DNA of 64,000 nt, taken from positions 1 through 64,000 of IMG/VR virus record IMGVR_UViG_3300037882_002640; one strand, 5' to 3'. The notes under the pieces are model-generated. The model saw only the letters and a list, made by a program, of their open reading frames with translations, had not been told where the DNA came from and ran no database searches. Source of the DNA: a virus. Shown here piece by piece: positions 33,701 to 41,890 of this stretch (positions are counted from its first letter, which is position 1; each line of letters starts with the position of its first letter). A program made the translations under genes and the position numbers.

Positions 33701-36700
33701 CATCATCTCCAAGTACACTAAAGACAAGACTTCCTTGAAGTTTAAGAAAGGGGATAGGATTGGCGCTGATAAGACTATAGATATGGTTGGAGGACTTAAG
33801 TTAACTGAGTACTTAGAAAGACTCGTTGGTATAATCGACAATGCTATACAAAGTATTAGATCCTCAGATTCATCAGCAGCTGCTGCAATGGAAGATGATT
33901 TAAGGACAGTAGCCAGTATGTATAACATAGCTGCTCAAAACAGTATTGTGCATATACTCTCGTCTAACATTAGGAATATAAAGAACCGTAAGGATTTGCT
34001 AACTCCTATCTCTTTCGCTCGTGTGTCTAAAATGAAAGCAGATATTCTTAAGAATTTTATATCTGATTTTGATAACATTAAGAAAGATATACTATCCTCT
34101 GGGTTGGCTACTAAAGAGGAATTGGAAGAGAAGAAGGAGTTGTTATTTACTGAAGGTATTGATGTTCTGGACAAGAAAGACTTAACACCTAAAGCGCAGG
34201 CATTAATAAACAAGTACTCACTAAAGAGTGAGGATACTGTTATTGAAATGATTGCTAAGTTAGAAGCAACAAAAGAAGGTTTAGATGGAAGTAGGTTAAG
34301 TGGGACAGAGGCTGGAAGGTTAGTTAACCCTAAAGGAACCATGCACTCTCCAACTACCCAACTTCAAATACACTCTAATACTTACTCTGGTGTATCTCTA
34401 ACGGGTGTAGCTGCCAATACAGGTAAGATTCTTTCTTATCTATTCTCTGCTGCCAGAATTCTTTCTATAAAGAAAGGAGATGTTATCCTAGAGTTTACTA
34501 GGGATGGTAAATACTCATCAGAGCAGATGAGGGAGATGCTAAACTCACAAGACCTACCATCAATTAATTCTGCCTTAGCGTCTGGCTGGGAAATTGTTAC
34601 AAGGGAAGAACCTAAGTTGAAGGAAGGCTCACGGATTAAGTTCCTAAACCATACCTTTGACAGTTTATCTAGGAATGAAAAGAACTTGGATGGTACACCT
34701 AAGATGGCTTACAAGTATGGGGATACTTTAATCAACATATTTGAAACTATTGATACGGTCATTAACTTAGCGATTGATAATGTTAAAGAGCAGAAATTAT
34801 TCGTGCTCGGTATCACCAACTTTAACTCTAATGCTTTCCTCGCTGGAATATCTTTAGGTATCCCTCTTAACACAGTTGTGATGATGTTTAAGACTCCATT
34901 CATGGCGAAAGCTTCTTTATCCCCTCTAAATACCTCTAAGATGTCTAAAGACATGTTGAAAGAACTTTCAAACCTGGATATAAATGAAGTAATAAACATG
35001 GTTGAAGAGTACTCACATTCACAGGTAGGGCAGTTTAAAACTGCTTTAGCTAATGGATTAGAAGCGGCTTTGAAGACTCTTAGTATAAATCCAGACTACT
35101 TAGAGCGCTCTTACTTGGGAGATTCTAATGTTGTAGGAGATTTCGTGTTAAATAGGTACGTAGGGAAGCTAAATGATTTAGGTACTGAGTTATATGATAA
35201 CTCTGAATTGTTCTCTATACTACGAGGCATGCCTTCAACTAAAGAGGATATAGATACTGCTGTAGATGCAGGTCTAAAGTACCAAACTATTCAATCACTA
35301 GAGGCCACTAATACAGACGACTCTATACGTGATCAGTTAAAGACACAAGTTATTAAGGAGAAGTTAGAAGCTATACGCTCATCTGATTTGTATAAAAATA
35401 GTTCACCTGTAAAACAATCTAGCCTAGAGGATTTATCTATAGTGGATAGTTTAATAGAAGCTGAGGTGGAGAGAAGGTACAATGCCACACTTGTAACTAA
35501 GATAGTTAGCAATAAAGTGGCTAAGAACTTCAGAACTAAACAAAACTCAGTATTTGAGGATCTCTCAGTATTTAATCTTCCCCATATGTTCCAAGCATGG
35601 AACATTGTTAAGAGATTGCAATATTTGATTGAGAACACATTTGCTTTGTACTCATCAGACTTGAAAGAATATGCAGATAAGATAGCAGATCATTTAGGTG
35701 TTACTTATGGGAAGGGCCCTCTACGCTACCTAGTAGCTAAAGAGTTCTTTAAGTTTATAACATCTGATATGAAAATTATTTTACCTTACGGGACAGTAGA
35801 CTTTAAAGTACCTAATAACATCACACAAGTTGTTATGAGTGAAAGAGGGGATACCACTCTATACGGCGCAGATGCTTGGGCTCATAACTTTACTAATAAG
35901 TTTGAGAACTTCAGAAAGCAGTATCCTGTTGAAAATGAGTTCCTAAAATCAGTTGAAGTAGTTTCAGACTTTAAAGGAAGAAAATCACTAAAGATTACTT
36001 CTGATAAGACCACTAATCCTGAAACTATTCTTAAGATTAAGGAAGGAGTTCTTTCGTTACTACAAGAGGAGGAGATAACAGAACTAGGGGTAATTATAAG
36101 GCCTAGAGAAATGGTACTTGATTTATTTAAGTATGCAGCTTTAAGTCAGGGTATGTTCTACTCTAGAACTGGCTTTGCTTTAGTATTCCCAGTAGTTTTC
36201 TCTGAGGCTTACTCCAACCACTTAGATGACGCTTTAGATCGTGTGTTCTCACGAGACGAGAGAGGAAACATAAGTCCTCTTTACACTTCAGCTAATACCA
36301 GCAGACTGTTTAATACCTTTATGTACCAGTTAGTTAGAAATAATCCTGACATACTTCCTTACAGGAAAGGGGCTATAAAAACAGCTGGCTACACCAATGC
36401 TAAAGGGGACTACAAGAGAATTTACACTGGAAACAAAGATGGAGTGTTTTTTGATTTGTCTTACCCTAATGCAGGTGATACCCCTCCTGTGTTTATAAGT
36501 GATTTTAATAAAGAAGTCTTTATGTTTGTCACTACTAAGAATGGTACGGACTATTATCGTAAGTTAACCTCAAAAAATAAACTCACCCTACACCAATTCC
36601 CCACTTATTATGCTAAGAATGAGGAGCTTGATTTAAGTGTGTTCTCTGATCCAAACCTTGATGGACCTATGTTCGATGCTAAACTTCTACAGGGCAGAAC

Positions 36701-37520
36701 AATTAACTACCCTGTGGATAGGAAAGTAGTTTCAGAAGGAGATGTTGTTTATATACACGATTACTCTAATCCTAACCCAACTGAGATATCTACTAGCGTT
36801 GTAACCAATGTTGAGAAGACAGCAGGAGGGTACTCTATAACTATAGGTGAGAAGAAAAGTATGAGTTTATTGAAGGGAACATCAAAAGAAGTGTTATCTT
36901 TGTTACCTGTTTTAGCTTCGTCTAAGTTTATTGATACTCCCCTTAACATGGGGGCTAAGACCATTGGAGATACAAACTCTGATATTAACTTAGATTTAGC
37001 GAAGGGATTTGAGCATGTACTACAGGCTATTAAAGACCTTCCTGACGGCATATACAAAGCCTACAGAACACTATTTAATGGTTACTACGCTAACAACCCA
37101 ACTGAGGCTATAACTCTCGCTAAGGCCCTTTCTGCGAAGACTAGGACTAGGTTTGATATCTTAGATATTAGAGAAACTGTAACCCCGGAAGATGTTGTAA
37201 GCGATGAAGTTAGTTTCACACCAGAGATGTACAATGAAGATGGAATCTATTACTCTATTAAAAAATCAGAGTCTAAAAAGACTTCCACGCACACTAGAGA
37301 ATACGCCTCTCTACAAGTAGGTAACATATACTTTGCTGGCATGTCAGATGGTAATCCTGTTTACTTCTTAGTAAGTTCCGAATCTACTAAGTCTAAGAAA
37401 GGGTTACTGTTAGATGGTGCAGTTGTACAGGCTCTTATTGATAATAACTATATAGTAGACTCACAATTCAATCCTGAAAACATAGAAAATGAACTGCAGA
37501 AATTAATTGAATCTTGCTAA
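21726..37520 (+). CDS. Giant virion polyprotein: SF1 helicase, HExxH peptidase, RNA polymerase
   Basis: 5264 residues in one uninterrupted frame. About 560-800 is coiled coil. An SF1 helicase follows: Walker A APPGAGKT at 1294-1301, DEAA at 1366-1369, YRSD near 1460, a TAKEAVGLTFDEVYVD segment near 1550 and motif VI YTAISRAR near 1578. A Pro-rich linker lies near 1640 and an acidic one near 2240. A metallopeptidase motif HEAIH (2617-2621) is followed by EERIANDF as a likely third ligand. The virion RNA polymerase core has DFDVD at 3970-3974, preceded by FRIPSTNYHS and followed by an AIDNVKEQK segment, as in the phi14:2-type two-barrel polymerase. By analogy it is packed in the head, enters the cell and transcribes early genes. 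Known relatives are near 2200 residues, so this is a very large fusion. The HExxH unit could cleave it (inference). Confidence 0.85.
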   Translation: MPLYNNKIKRGPLDHTGQADPNLNHSNSGAKRIGSGDGLLSGGSYDFNIDATASQNQQRFGNQGWYNWAGYSLAKLGGRTATGVAEGIGSITALGSSPGFLIKDKEFMDKVDKSPVATLLASPYYYLKGNSFHNAFEQNPILVGTKAINTFIDDNTTVYQEDGFNDLNFGQQLSRFSQLTSGSIESLAFLTSSAFGAGLLGKLNAGNKLVSSFAKAKNLDAVLDGAKAADYAGKAAKIDFAISHGALTTSESATEAADAFSTIKRKLEDDRSRGKNTMSDEEIENEANGKARNVFWLNMATASITNIPTTKLFKGVFSKALKSDIDLGIKLGGKGFEAENLTGLNRMLYSKEFLPKVSRDLFTNIVAEGLEESLQYSIQDINEKSKGELSLKDSFKKFFSAENAVASTEGIFTDKERGKAAGLGALIGAASVGVAAMADRNLYANHVTARDAAIEGLNSQYKDFLTSTPYLRTEGKSYEVSRTENPDGSFSYNMTSGTESKSLTTTEFTELTAKHDLSPEGGKFVEKGTHILDANGNPTLDTERLAESISTLQTHRALDDLIENEELYGKSDKVKLDLLRAEKLRVLAQTALESGTMDLLIERFEATKADTENHEKYELKSEELDETINELKKLANLYENVNKDLLATSTEGNRLNSIRKKRMFTLGARAATLQSLLAKSEQENTRLKSDIMFKAGEDFTGNSQNRSAVMDAVESSIDLMAKEKFKLNELENTIRDLATEQGIQDSKKITALYAKIASTQEEIDNLKNQREELKTIQGAKNFLRPGDVETLVNNSLKNMELKEALRQTSEVYDSYLTTKDLDKVKGIEDTAFLTRDEFADPNIPINANTTAKALSAFVAYKAKKLNNTSKREYAFRQFMNEITRRVAQSYSGASLFSLNDLNALIKQLESMPEGIDIQTYNIAFDIVQSIRATVLDPSEQVRQYFEDEANDTGEEYDEVVDDYIRILDDFQSKLSNLKVINGDFIQNMDESTEEAKRSLYRTGLSVMMDFNTAPDEYEDLASAKTEIVKLTKLLELFKELEYDTRELETILSNLQAALPLIEKNLLNKELKNAKQNRLVGEAIIPILNNPEFLEMLTAAGNVDVPALLELTKQDPYLAYLTLVQALWAGNTNASLEVITRLKEELDSRVSTLLPNSQDKKISVNPIKFLIYYISQKYGHSSLGGAQKTPAIQAFLEDYDLVKFMNGIENEANEEIKGLLRDVLTGIALNDLTHSLTSEINATDILSKIKSLVERSKDVPAPSVAQERALLQLGLFLSSKNDSTQPHKNITALKAPPGAGKTLLIIPYIKHILGITNDELLPVATQQRASDNLAKGIGLNKGYTSEQLVDMFDNNEIPDDVKVIILDEAASQTNESAYTVAKAFTKWQRRNDNDARNVKIIYLYDPNQGLESADGSSPFEASPYNTPTTNVQSIEEGGNTPFGAMYYSHNIFDVLPLPVSYRSDIPQILSLQNRFLDKVNVPSDMEASTSKDASDMKDIMGTYVETGTARLLAMYDSSAVKNPDRTRIIIVSNEQAKSKYPGKEALTAKEAVGLTFDEVYVDMPSNTTASVQSYNQQVYTAISRARLFTYLGNYSGTNSLDTSMADKIELNRTFKSSRHDESVVEKNHQIDVINSIVTLTAAQATPVVAPVSTPSPVNVLQTITEPEIEVVEDIVLDAFNETPAGNHLNVNQIDPLPQNEGRIYPNNSVVKQLLESGQSDLRLVKEYDNGLFRYRLIHMYNSTSGFDVAILDELAFMALNIGDLNTVELSGGEIKNLDKQSGSLSFPASVGSAIMASTKLELDPQSHTVRYIYGNTPTEDFSSPDSYRGLVTRFLESYSKEYPVSNVEEILDNLDAHTNVVVFTSDSQVLLAGFTREQALNIPLGKPLLIIRDIANVQGTTLTQFIELQTPVIDPTSKEFERIHGKELTRFTEQLNKFEDVLSKANLSPELLNYTLLRAGQALTNGDKSYYPFHAFVVALSEYRKTGRFSMAPDNVTNAFNRMNPNIALPVTNGSSFPKELVDLAVELDTLLHGEPVEGKTFRRNYGGKAQFAFDKIASSNMIVELPNMTVKVLRSTRRRSGTNDTYVGGLTMLGPITFAVQEVTTHGATYQIGMPYNQLFPPEVISQISERLARNPRLRWGEAPAIKALLSGDDRLHTVLMTSEDLSSMLLNGGYSKSNSGFGLRMPLYIKDMNQFNARNDTRFDLHGSLQSTFLGVMPTRIGIVNPETGLSSFQEIPIPVEEVETEPVAEIKEQIRESVVTGEEVVFTPAQEAEFKAETGVSIEEARDNFESQTVAEFLKKPNFGKLMRTVLGMTTNSLTETFAQLFNAANQAVDRELRKAPRDFVASFVVARLLKETSAGSFMSNGRALSKVLPIIEYYYSSTKSDVKTNTDFANRILKLASIEQIKSEAKDINESLEELANKFGVPFTSTNINSEMDILPFVRSVVLMSSEFRKMSITPEVNAVAAVESGAIALLRENSSKPTEEVLTLLKAQFPEDELTLHVEKSLNRDEDVEVIDILHSIDDARGFSLPLEFEELNPVSYEAASRQYRQIFNPFGFNFIKRIFFSKKGENFRIVSANSLIRQFGKELWGVYSRGVIQVVGQDGRVGMSVVLHEAIHKVIDLYLTPKEKIRLFNLAKKRYGDLPVLELEERIANDFMAYQRKEKKFSEKITSIFRKIARFFNFTYNNLNSLEDFFESTLDGNFKDKVGYSKTTRFMEIERFYKDLAEFTTAKNLVLDLFKEVKNSASDKILSFDEIIGEVFNQLINATISQELTSAEAAAIKNLVANRTALNQFTAYFFGNTPAISSINKATAEARKDIEDAIAELTDKINNIDREADEDGLEVNESERQELIQLKEELTGLSKASILNETVDSDAVDPESKLTGVVKQRLVAVEYRKNRQVVRADFTKLYGILMNLVSSVDNSSFDNLVDSIKDRTRSLIPRRTAASHSEYVANNEREAAALFIEAELDSYEKLKASRPKNISFLKDANSKYEYMLFHPTKDVSNLTYTTAKKDPSITISFYDPSLSYDAWVRGVVGENYSDAKTAFDFYEQSNFVKSLVGAVSSLRRNRPAVGVRTYDEGVYKTSYIGVKESGARAVLENDIINGFMRANDKADKKIFSDEILKELANFKFSEDYDTTYNLAKRLLLTFGIKIKKGDASSLELQNFIKRSKTVLPKINEKTDTPYNVITNESSLISLIIEAASTTANLVQPTSFMRGDGKKAFLWVDASYQTSILTSIVNSINGLKGMRTRYFSINKGELKSTSPFLTNNIFFNGLSRIYSFLDHDSIKWKGREENAKILHREGPTEALIRAFDLGFINKAANGDTYIQFLPIPSNRRTINGVEVSRLSPKQLDSALMGLIKSQKNRPEPTGKLANNDNYLKNYKKFNLPGLDGLDVNSLTEAEALKKLKEALAEIKEDYKSKILEYLVRESTGTEVSESNLQVDVDSLLRTYTKISSKKANLSRAGEYRKKLAAYKAEIDKLSLAGDTDAALKITEEANEFVKSRTASLNDILDTVVENFVANHVVNSYNLSQMLYGDGTFYKSKEDLTKRIQVFTATGDVPIVDEADGYPPVSRIGVIQDIESALEELEDMRDEAARETVNEADGQGFMLPEAYEQLAKARGRHTEDDITLKTVYSSTDELGIPTLLKYSIIVLTDELIGYNAGKPINVALHNLREAMRNPADGKGRLDQAIFSSGVKSGGPSNKNQARVNMEDMSISFQDSSIISIDNRHFRFQLNPASEVEKTVANPSQITAFIDSNGINPNEAYEVHKLNAGIMAVGMRLISHKLGISRKGRLTKSSENVMRKRAIQANEGMTGKESLVNALAAKRNGKYSVSLNLPMIGDGLVSSLASIVSSSTVGFRFPGSKLVLQSEFGTYTNTKEKLKFKDKDGFTEVMLPEVFREFLSEGDVVANDAMVGFRIPSTNYHSAIALRVVGFYKVPPGSAGNIVIAPAALVFYHGSDFDVDSLFLIKKDKLKEDISLDTIISKYTKDKTSLKFKKGDRIGADKTIDMVGGLKLTEYLERLVGIIDNAIQSIRSSDSSAAAAMEDDLRTVASMYNIAAQNSIVHILSSNIRNIKNRKDLLTPISFARVSKMKADILKNFISDFDNIKKDILSSGLATKEELEEKKELLFTEGIDVLDKKDLTPKAQALINKYSLKSEDTVIEMIAKLEATKEGLDGSRLSGTEAGRLVNPKGTMHSPTTQLQIHSNTYSGVSLTGVAANTGKILSYLFSAARILSIKKGDVILEFTRDGKYSSEQMREMLNSQDLPSINSALASGWEIVTREEPKLKEGSRIKFLNHTFDSLSRNEKNLDGTPKMAYKYGDTLINIFETIDTVINLAIDNVKEQKLFVLGITNFNSNAFLAGISLGIPLNTVVMMFKTPFMAKASLSPLNTSKMSKDMLKELSNLDINEVINMVEEYSHSQVGQFKTALANGLEAALKTLSINPDYLERSYLGDSNVVGDFVLNRYVGKLNDLGTELYDNSELFSILRGMPSTKEDIDTAVDAGLKYQTIQSLEATNTDDSIRDQLKTQVIKEKLEAIRSSDLYKNSSPVKQSSLEDLSIVDSLIEAEVERRYNATLVTKIVSNKVAKNFRTKQNSVFEDLSVFNLPHMFQAWNIVKRLQYLIENTFALYSSDLKEYADKIADHLGVTYGKGPLRYLVAKEFFKFITSDMKIILPYGTVDFKVPNNITQVVMSERGDTTLYGADAWAHNFTNKFENFRKQYPVENEFLKSVEVVSDFKGRKSLKITSDKTTNPETILKIKEGVLSLLQEEEITELGVIIRPREMVLDLFKYAALSQGMFYSRTGFALVFPVVFSEAYSNHLDDALDRVFSRDERGNISPLYTSANTSRLFNTFMYQLVRNNPDILPYRKGAIKTAGYTNAKGDYKRIYTGNKDGVFFDLSYPNAGDTPPVFISDFNKEVFMFVTTKNGTDYYRKLTSKNKLTLHQFPTYYAKNEELDLSVFSDPNLDGPMFDAKLLQGRTINYPVDRKVVSEGDVVYIHDYSNPNPTEISTSVVTNVEKTAGGYSITIGEKKSMSLLKGTSKEVLSLLPVLASSKFIDTPLNMGAKTIGDTNSDINLDLAKGFEHVLQAIKDLPDGIYKAYRTLFNGYYANNPTEAITLAKALSAKTRTRFDILDIRETVTPEDVVSDEVSFTPEMYNEDGIYYSIKKSESKKTSTHTREYASLQVGNIYFAGMSDGNPVYFLVSSESTKSKKGLLLDGAVVQALIDNNYIVDSQFNPENIENELQKLIESC

Positions 37521-40500
37521 TGATTTGTCCAATAAATAAAAAAGTGGAGGGGCTTAAGGCTCCTCCACCTATTAAATCCCCATTAAGAGATTTAATAAAA
37601 GAACAACTCCTAACCTACAAAAAATATTTTAGGGAAAACTACCCAGAGCTTAAAGATGGTAATCTCACGAAGTCAATCAATTACTTCTATAACCCAGTAA
37701 AAGATTTGAGGGGCAGGGTAGCTGGTAATAATATTATTACCAACAATACGGTAGTTAGTATATTCCCTAAGGGAACTCCTGATACCAAACCTAACTCCAA
37801 CTTAATTTTTGTTCTAGACATGATGAAGAGCAGGTTCAACTTCCCTTACATAATTGTCCATGAGCCTGAAAGTAATTTTAAAGGTAAGTACCTAAACATA
37901 GATGGGCAGAAGACTGTAGTAATAAACACAGCTCATGCAACTGATGATACTCCCTTCCATGAATACTTCCACCCATTTGTAAGGTTAATGAAGAATGAAA
38001 ATCCTGAGTTGTTTAGCTTGATTGCTAAGGAAGCGTCCTTCTTAAAAATGGAAGAAGAGGAAGCGGTAACTGAATACTTAGGTAAGGTCGCAGCATCCAC
38101 CTACCGTAACAGTTTATTCCATAAGTTCATAGACTTTGTATCAAGAGTACTCTCTGAATATTTTGGGGTACCCTTTAGGTATAACCCATCTGATACTGTT
38201 AAGGAGCTTGTAGATAGATTGCTTGTTACTGGTGCTGATGTTAGTTCAGAGAACACACTCTCTGAAGCCTTCCAGCTTTTAAACACTATTGACAATACTA
38301 CCGGTGTTTTATCCAAAGAGGATAGACGTACTGATATCTTAGGTAAACTAAAATCCTTAACCAAAGACTTCACTACAGATGATACTACAGATTACTATAC
38401 CTCACCCACTGGAACCTTTAGGCGCTTAACAAGTTTTGTATCTTCTAAAGAGAAAGGAGCATTTACAACTGTATTCGCTAACTTTAAGTCTTGGGATGCT
38501 AACCATAAAGCTGCTTTGAAGTATAAGGCAGAGAATCTAGATAAGTCCCAGAAGATAACAATCAATGGAACTGAACTTACATTTGATGAGCTTGTGCAAG
38601 CTTACGAATTAAATGAGAAGACCCCTATACTTATAGGTAAGCTCACACACGCCTATATAGAATACCTCTTAACTAAATCAAGAGAAGCTCTTGCTAAGAC
38701 AGAATCTTATGCTGCTGCCTTAGGTGTACCTTATATTGATTTAGATAAGCATCCTAATCTTCGTGAAATACATGATAACTTTGGAGAGATAGTTCGGCTA
38801 TCTGGTATTACAATAGGTGAAAAGCAAAGTAAGTTTGATGATAATATTGGTAGTGAAGTAACACTCAAGTCTGATATATTAAAGGATTCTGAAGGTTATA
38901 ATCTTGCCTCCACAGCTGACTTGATAACTGAGAAGTTTAATGGTGATATAGGTCTTGTTGACTTCAAATCAGGTAATATCACATCTAACTACTCCACATC
39001 GATTTTTATGCCTCATGGAGCTAAATTTGGTGTTAGGGACACTAAACTTAATCACGCTTTCATGGAGTTAGCTCTCCGTGCTATAATGATTAAGGAGGCT
39101 AATCCTGACGCCAAATTCTCCTACCTACGAATTGTAAAGACTAGTAAATATGGCCATCATGAGATGTACGAGGGGGAATTAGAATTATTCCTAAACGTGA
39201 TAGGCAACTACTACAAGACTACTAATCCTTCAGTGTACGCCCAGTTAGAGGAGAAGGGATTACTTGATGTTAATAACTATCAAGGAACTTCAATGTCTTC
39301 CTTAAAGTATTACTCTAAAATACAGGGTAAAAGCCGAGAAGAGTCAATAGCAATTATAAACTCTGAATTAGATAGATTACACTCTATACCATTTACTGGT
39401 AAGCAACCTGACTATATTCGTGAAGGTATAAAGGAACTAACTGAAGTCCGTTTGGAACTAGAGGGTATAAAGGATATCAAAGCTGATTTGACTACTGATA
39501 AAGGTTTCATGGCTAAAATCTCTACCTTATCCGATTTAGATAAGAAATCTATTAAGGGCTTGAATAAACTTTTAATAGAGGCAAGGGACAAAGAAACAAA
39601 AGAGGTTGGAACTATTTTTAACCAGTGGGATAAACTTCTGGAAGATGTGTATGCAGAAAGACCTAACTATGGTAGTAAGAAACAAATGATAGGTAAAACT
39701 GCTGCTACTCTCTCAATACTTTTTGGTGTAGCTACTTTAAATCCTTTTATTCTAGGCATGGGCATAGCTGGGGCGTACGCAGTACGCAGGAGCATTCAGA
39801 ATCCCAAAGATGCTTTTGGATTTATGTATGTTAAATCAACCGATCCTGATAGGCCTGGATATTTCCTAAATAACACAGACTCCCATAATGGAGTCAAGTT
39901 AACTAAAGCTGAGAGATCTCTAAGAGATTACTACAAAGCAAAACTTGCTTCTCTTTACCAAGATAGTATGTCTGTCGTAGTGGATATGAAGGGTAGCATG
40001 GAGATAACTAAGGCGATGGCTATGAGAATGCCACCTACCTTACCTGACAACTTTATTGTTCGCCCTCCTAAGACATTGGATGAGTATAAAGCAGAATCAG
40101 AACTTCTCTCTTCCTTCTTTGGTGTAAAAGACTATCTCAAACACACAATGGCTGCTAATGTAGTTTCCCTGCTAGAGCGTGATGCAGGTATCTCCCAAAA
40201 AGATTCCCTCTACTATCCTGTAAAGAACTTCTATACTAGTGGTAAGGTAGTGGAATCAGAGATGCACTCATTTGATGCTGATCTAGGCTTTAAGATGATG
40301 GTTGGTAACTTAGTTCATAAGAAACACTTTGACACCCTTTACCCTGTGGCTCAAGGAGTTATTAATATAGTAGAGGATGCAACTACTCCAGATGGACGAA
40401 AAGCATTACCTAATATACTGGAGGCTTTGGATAGGCATGTAACCATGCAAGTACACAGTAAAACCTCTGAGGTTCGCTTTAGAAGCACTCCCATAACCAT

Positions 40501-41878
40501 GAAGGTTGGTGATAAGCTATCCTCTATACTAGGCGTTCCTAAGGGAGAATATGAGGTTAACCAAGATAAGATTGCAAGAGCTTTAAAGACAGGTCTTGGC
40601 TTTACAACCATGGCGTTCAAAACTGTAACTGCAACTAAGAACTTTGCGATTATATCCTTTACTAATGGTACTAAAATCCTCTCTCAATTCCTCTCTAAGA
40701 GATTTGGGGTAGAATCTAATGATGATGACTTTACTAAAGGAACTGCCTTAGCCTTAAAGGAGATGACTAATTATTGGAAGGATTGGATGTTAGGTAAACA
40801 GAAACAGAATAAACTTTACCTCTTATCAGAACATTTAAATTGGATGCCAGATAACTTTGCTTATGGTAAGGCTAAGAATAACCTTCTTAGAGATATATCT
40901 AAACCAACTATTGGGGGTACTGCCTATATGTTCCATAATTTCACTGAAACATATGGCGCTTTAACCCATCTTGCTGCTGCTCTTAACTCCTCTTTTGTGC
41001 TGGTGAATGGGAAGAAAACTTCTCTTTATGATGCTTATGATGTAGTTAATGGAGAAGTGGTTTGGAAAGGGGGTACTAGAGGTGTGAATACTCTAGGGCA
41101 AGAACTAACTGAGTTAGATGCTAATGAGGTTAAGTCCTTTAAGAGGATATACGAAAGAACCCAAGGTTCCTACCGAGCTGAGGAAAGAACTGCAATGGAA
41201 TACCACATTTTAGGGCAGTTTGTGATGCAGTTTAAAAAGTACTTCTACACCTATGCTAAAAACCAGTTTCAATCTGAATTAGAAGATCCAACTATGGGCA
41301 GGTATGTAGCTAATAAGGATATTACCAGGCCTGATGGCCTAACTACTTTCGAGTGGGAGTCTGAGATAATGAAGGGAAGGTTAAACACTCTTGTTGGCTC
41401 TTTGATACTTGCAGGTAAGTCAGGTAAATTTATACGTGGCGGTAAGCAGGGAAAAGGCGATAAGAAAAGACTTGCTGAACTTCTCTCTACTGCTATATTC
41501 ATGACCTTACTCTACTGGCTGCTAGTAGGCTTTGATGACGATGAGGACGAATCTCCACGAGAAAGAATCTATCGCTCACTCATTTACGACATATCACAAG
41601 GTTTAAATGTTAGAGATTATTTGTCAACAGCTACTGAACCAGTAGTACTTTTTACCAGAGGTTCCCAACTTGTTAAAGCCACTCTTGATTTAATGACTGT
41701 GAGTGGGGAGACTTCAAAAGGTAAATCAGACAGAAGGAAAGCGCGTAGAACCATTGAGAAGACAGTACCATTCTTATCTAATAAAGATATGATGACTGAA
41801 CTTCTATCTAATGCTAAAATAAAAAGCACAGAAAGTTTCTGGGATAAACTATTCACAGATTCAAGTACTAAGCGGTAA
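37520..41878 (+). CDS. Large virion protein: HExxH peptidase plus PD-(D/E)XK nuclease
   Basis: 1452 residues. ATG 37520 overlaps the previous TAA (TAATG). A second zincin-like motif, HEYFH, lies at about 147-151 within THATDDTPFHEYFHP-type context. A PD-(D/E)XK nuclease core follows: a GKLTHAYIEYLL helix near 373, ADLI with Asp near 467, and GLVDFKSG with Asp481 and Lys483. Two hydrophobic segments (near 728-755 and 1320-1340) could span a membrane, and the C-terminus is Lys/Arg-rich. In crAss-like phages the proteins next to the virion polymerase are ejected cargo. A nuclease here could act on host DNA on entry (inferred). Last gene of the + strand, ended by a bidirectional terminator. Confidence 0.75.
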   Translation: MICPINKKVEGLKAPPPIKSPLRDLIKEQLLTYKKYFRENYPELKDGNLTKSINYFYNPVKDLRGRVAGNNIITNNTVVSIFPKGTPDTKPNSNLIFVLDMMKSRFNFPYIIVHEPESNFKGKYLNIDGQKTVVINTAHATDDTPFHEYFHPFVRLMKNENPELFSLIAKEASFLKMEEEEAVTEYLGKVAASTYRNSLFHKFIDFVSRVLSEYFGVPFRYNPSDTVKELVDRLLVTGADVSSENTLSEAFQLLNTIDNTTGVLSKEDRRTDILGKLKSLTKDFTTDDTTDYYTSPTGTFRRLTSFVSSKEKGAFTTVFANFKSWDANHKAALKYKAENLDKSQKITINGTELTFDELVQAYELNEKTPILIGKLTHAYIEYLLTKSREALAKTESYAAALGVPYIDLDKHPNLREIHDNFGEIVRLSGITIGEKQSKFDDNIGSEVTLKSDILKDSEGYNLASTADLITEKFNGDIGLVDFKSGNITSNYSTSIFMPHGAKFGVRDTKLNHAFMELALRAIMIKEANPDAKFSYLRIVKTSKYGHHEMYEGELELFLNVIGNYYKTTNPSVYAQLEEKGLLDVNNYQGTSMSSLKYYSKIQGKSREESIAIINSELDRLHSIPFTGKQPDYIREGIKELTEVRLELEGIKDIKADLTTDKGFMAKISTLSDLDKKSIKGLNKLLIEARDKETKEVGTIFNQWDKLLEDVYAERPNYGSKKQMIGKTAATLSILFGVATLNPFILGMGIAGAYAVRRSIQNPKDAFGFMYVKSTDPDRPGYFLNNTDSHNGVKLTKAERSLRDYYKAKLASLYQDSMSVVVDMKGSMEITKAMAMRMPPTLPDNFIVRPPKTLDEYKAESELLSSFFGVKDYLKHTMAANVVSLLERDAGISQKDSLYYPVKNFYTSGKVVESEMHSFDADLGFKMMVGNLVHKKHFDTLYPVAQGVINIVEDATTPDGRKALPNILEALDRHVTMQVHSKTSEVRFRSTPITMKVGDKLSSILGVPKGEYEVNQDKIARALKTGLGFTTMAFKTVTATKNFAIISFTNGTKILSQFLSKRFGVESNDDDFTKGTALALKEMTNYWKDWMLGKQKQNKLYLLSEHLNWMPDNFAYGKAKNNLLRDISKPTIGGTAYMFHNFTETYGALTHLAAALNSSFVLVNGKKTSLYDAYDVVNGEVVWKGGTRGVNTLGQELTELDANEVKSFKRIYERTQGSYRAEERTAMEYHILGQFVMQFKKYFYTYAKNQFQSELEDPTMGRYVANKDITRPDGLTTFEWESEIMKGRLNTLVGSLILAGKSGKFIRGGKQGKGDKKRLAELLSTAIFMTLLYWLLVGFDDDEDESPRERIYRSLIYDISQGLNVRDYLSTATEPVVLFTRGSQLVKATLDLMTVSGETSKGKSDRRKARRTIEKTVPFLSNKDMMTELLSNAKIKSTESFWDKLFTDSSTKR

Positions 41879-41890
41879 TCCCCTAGTAAA

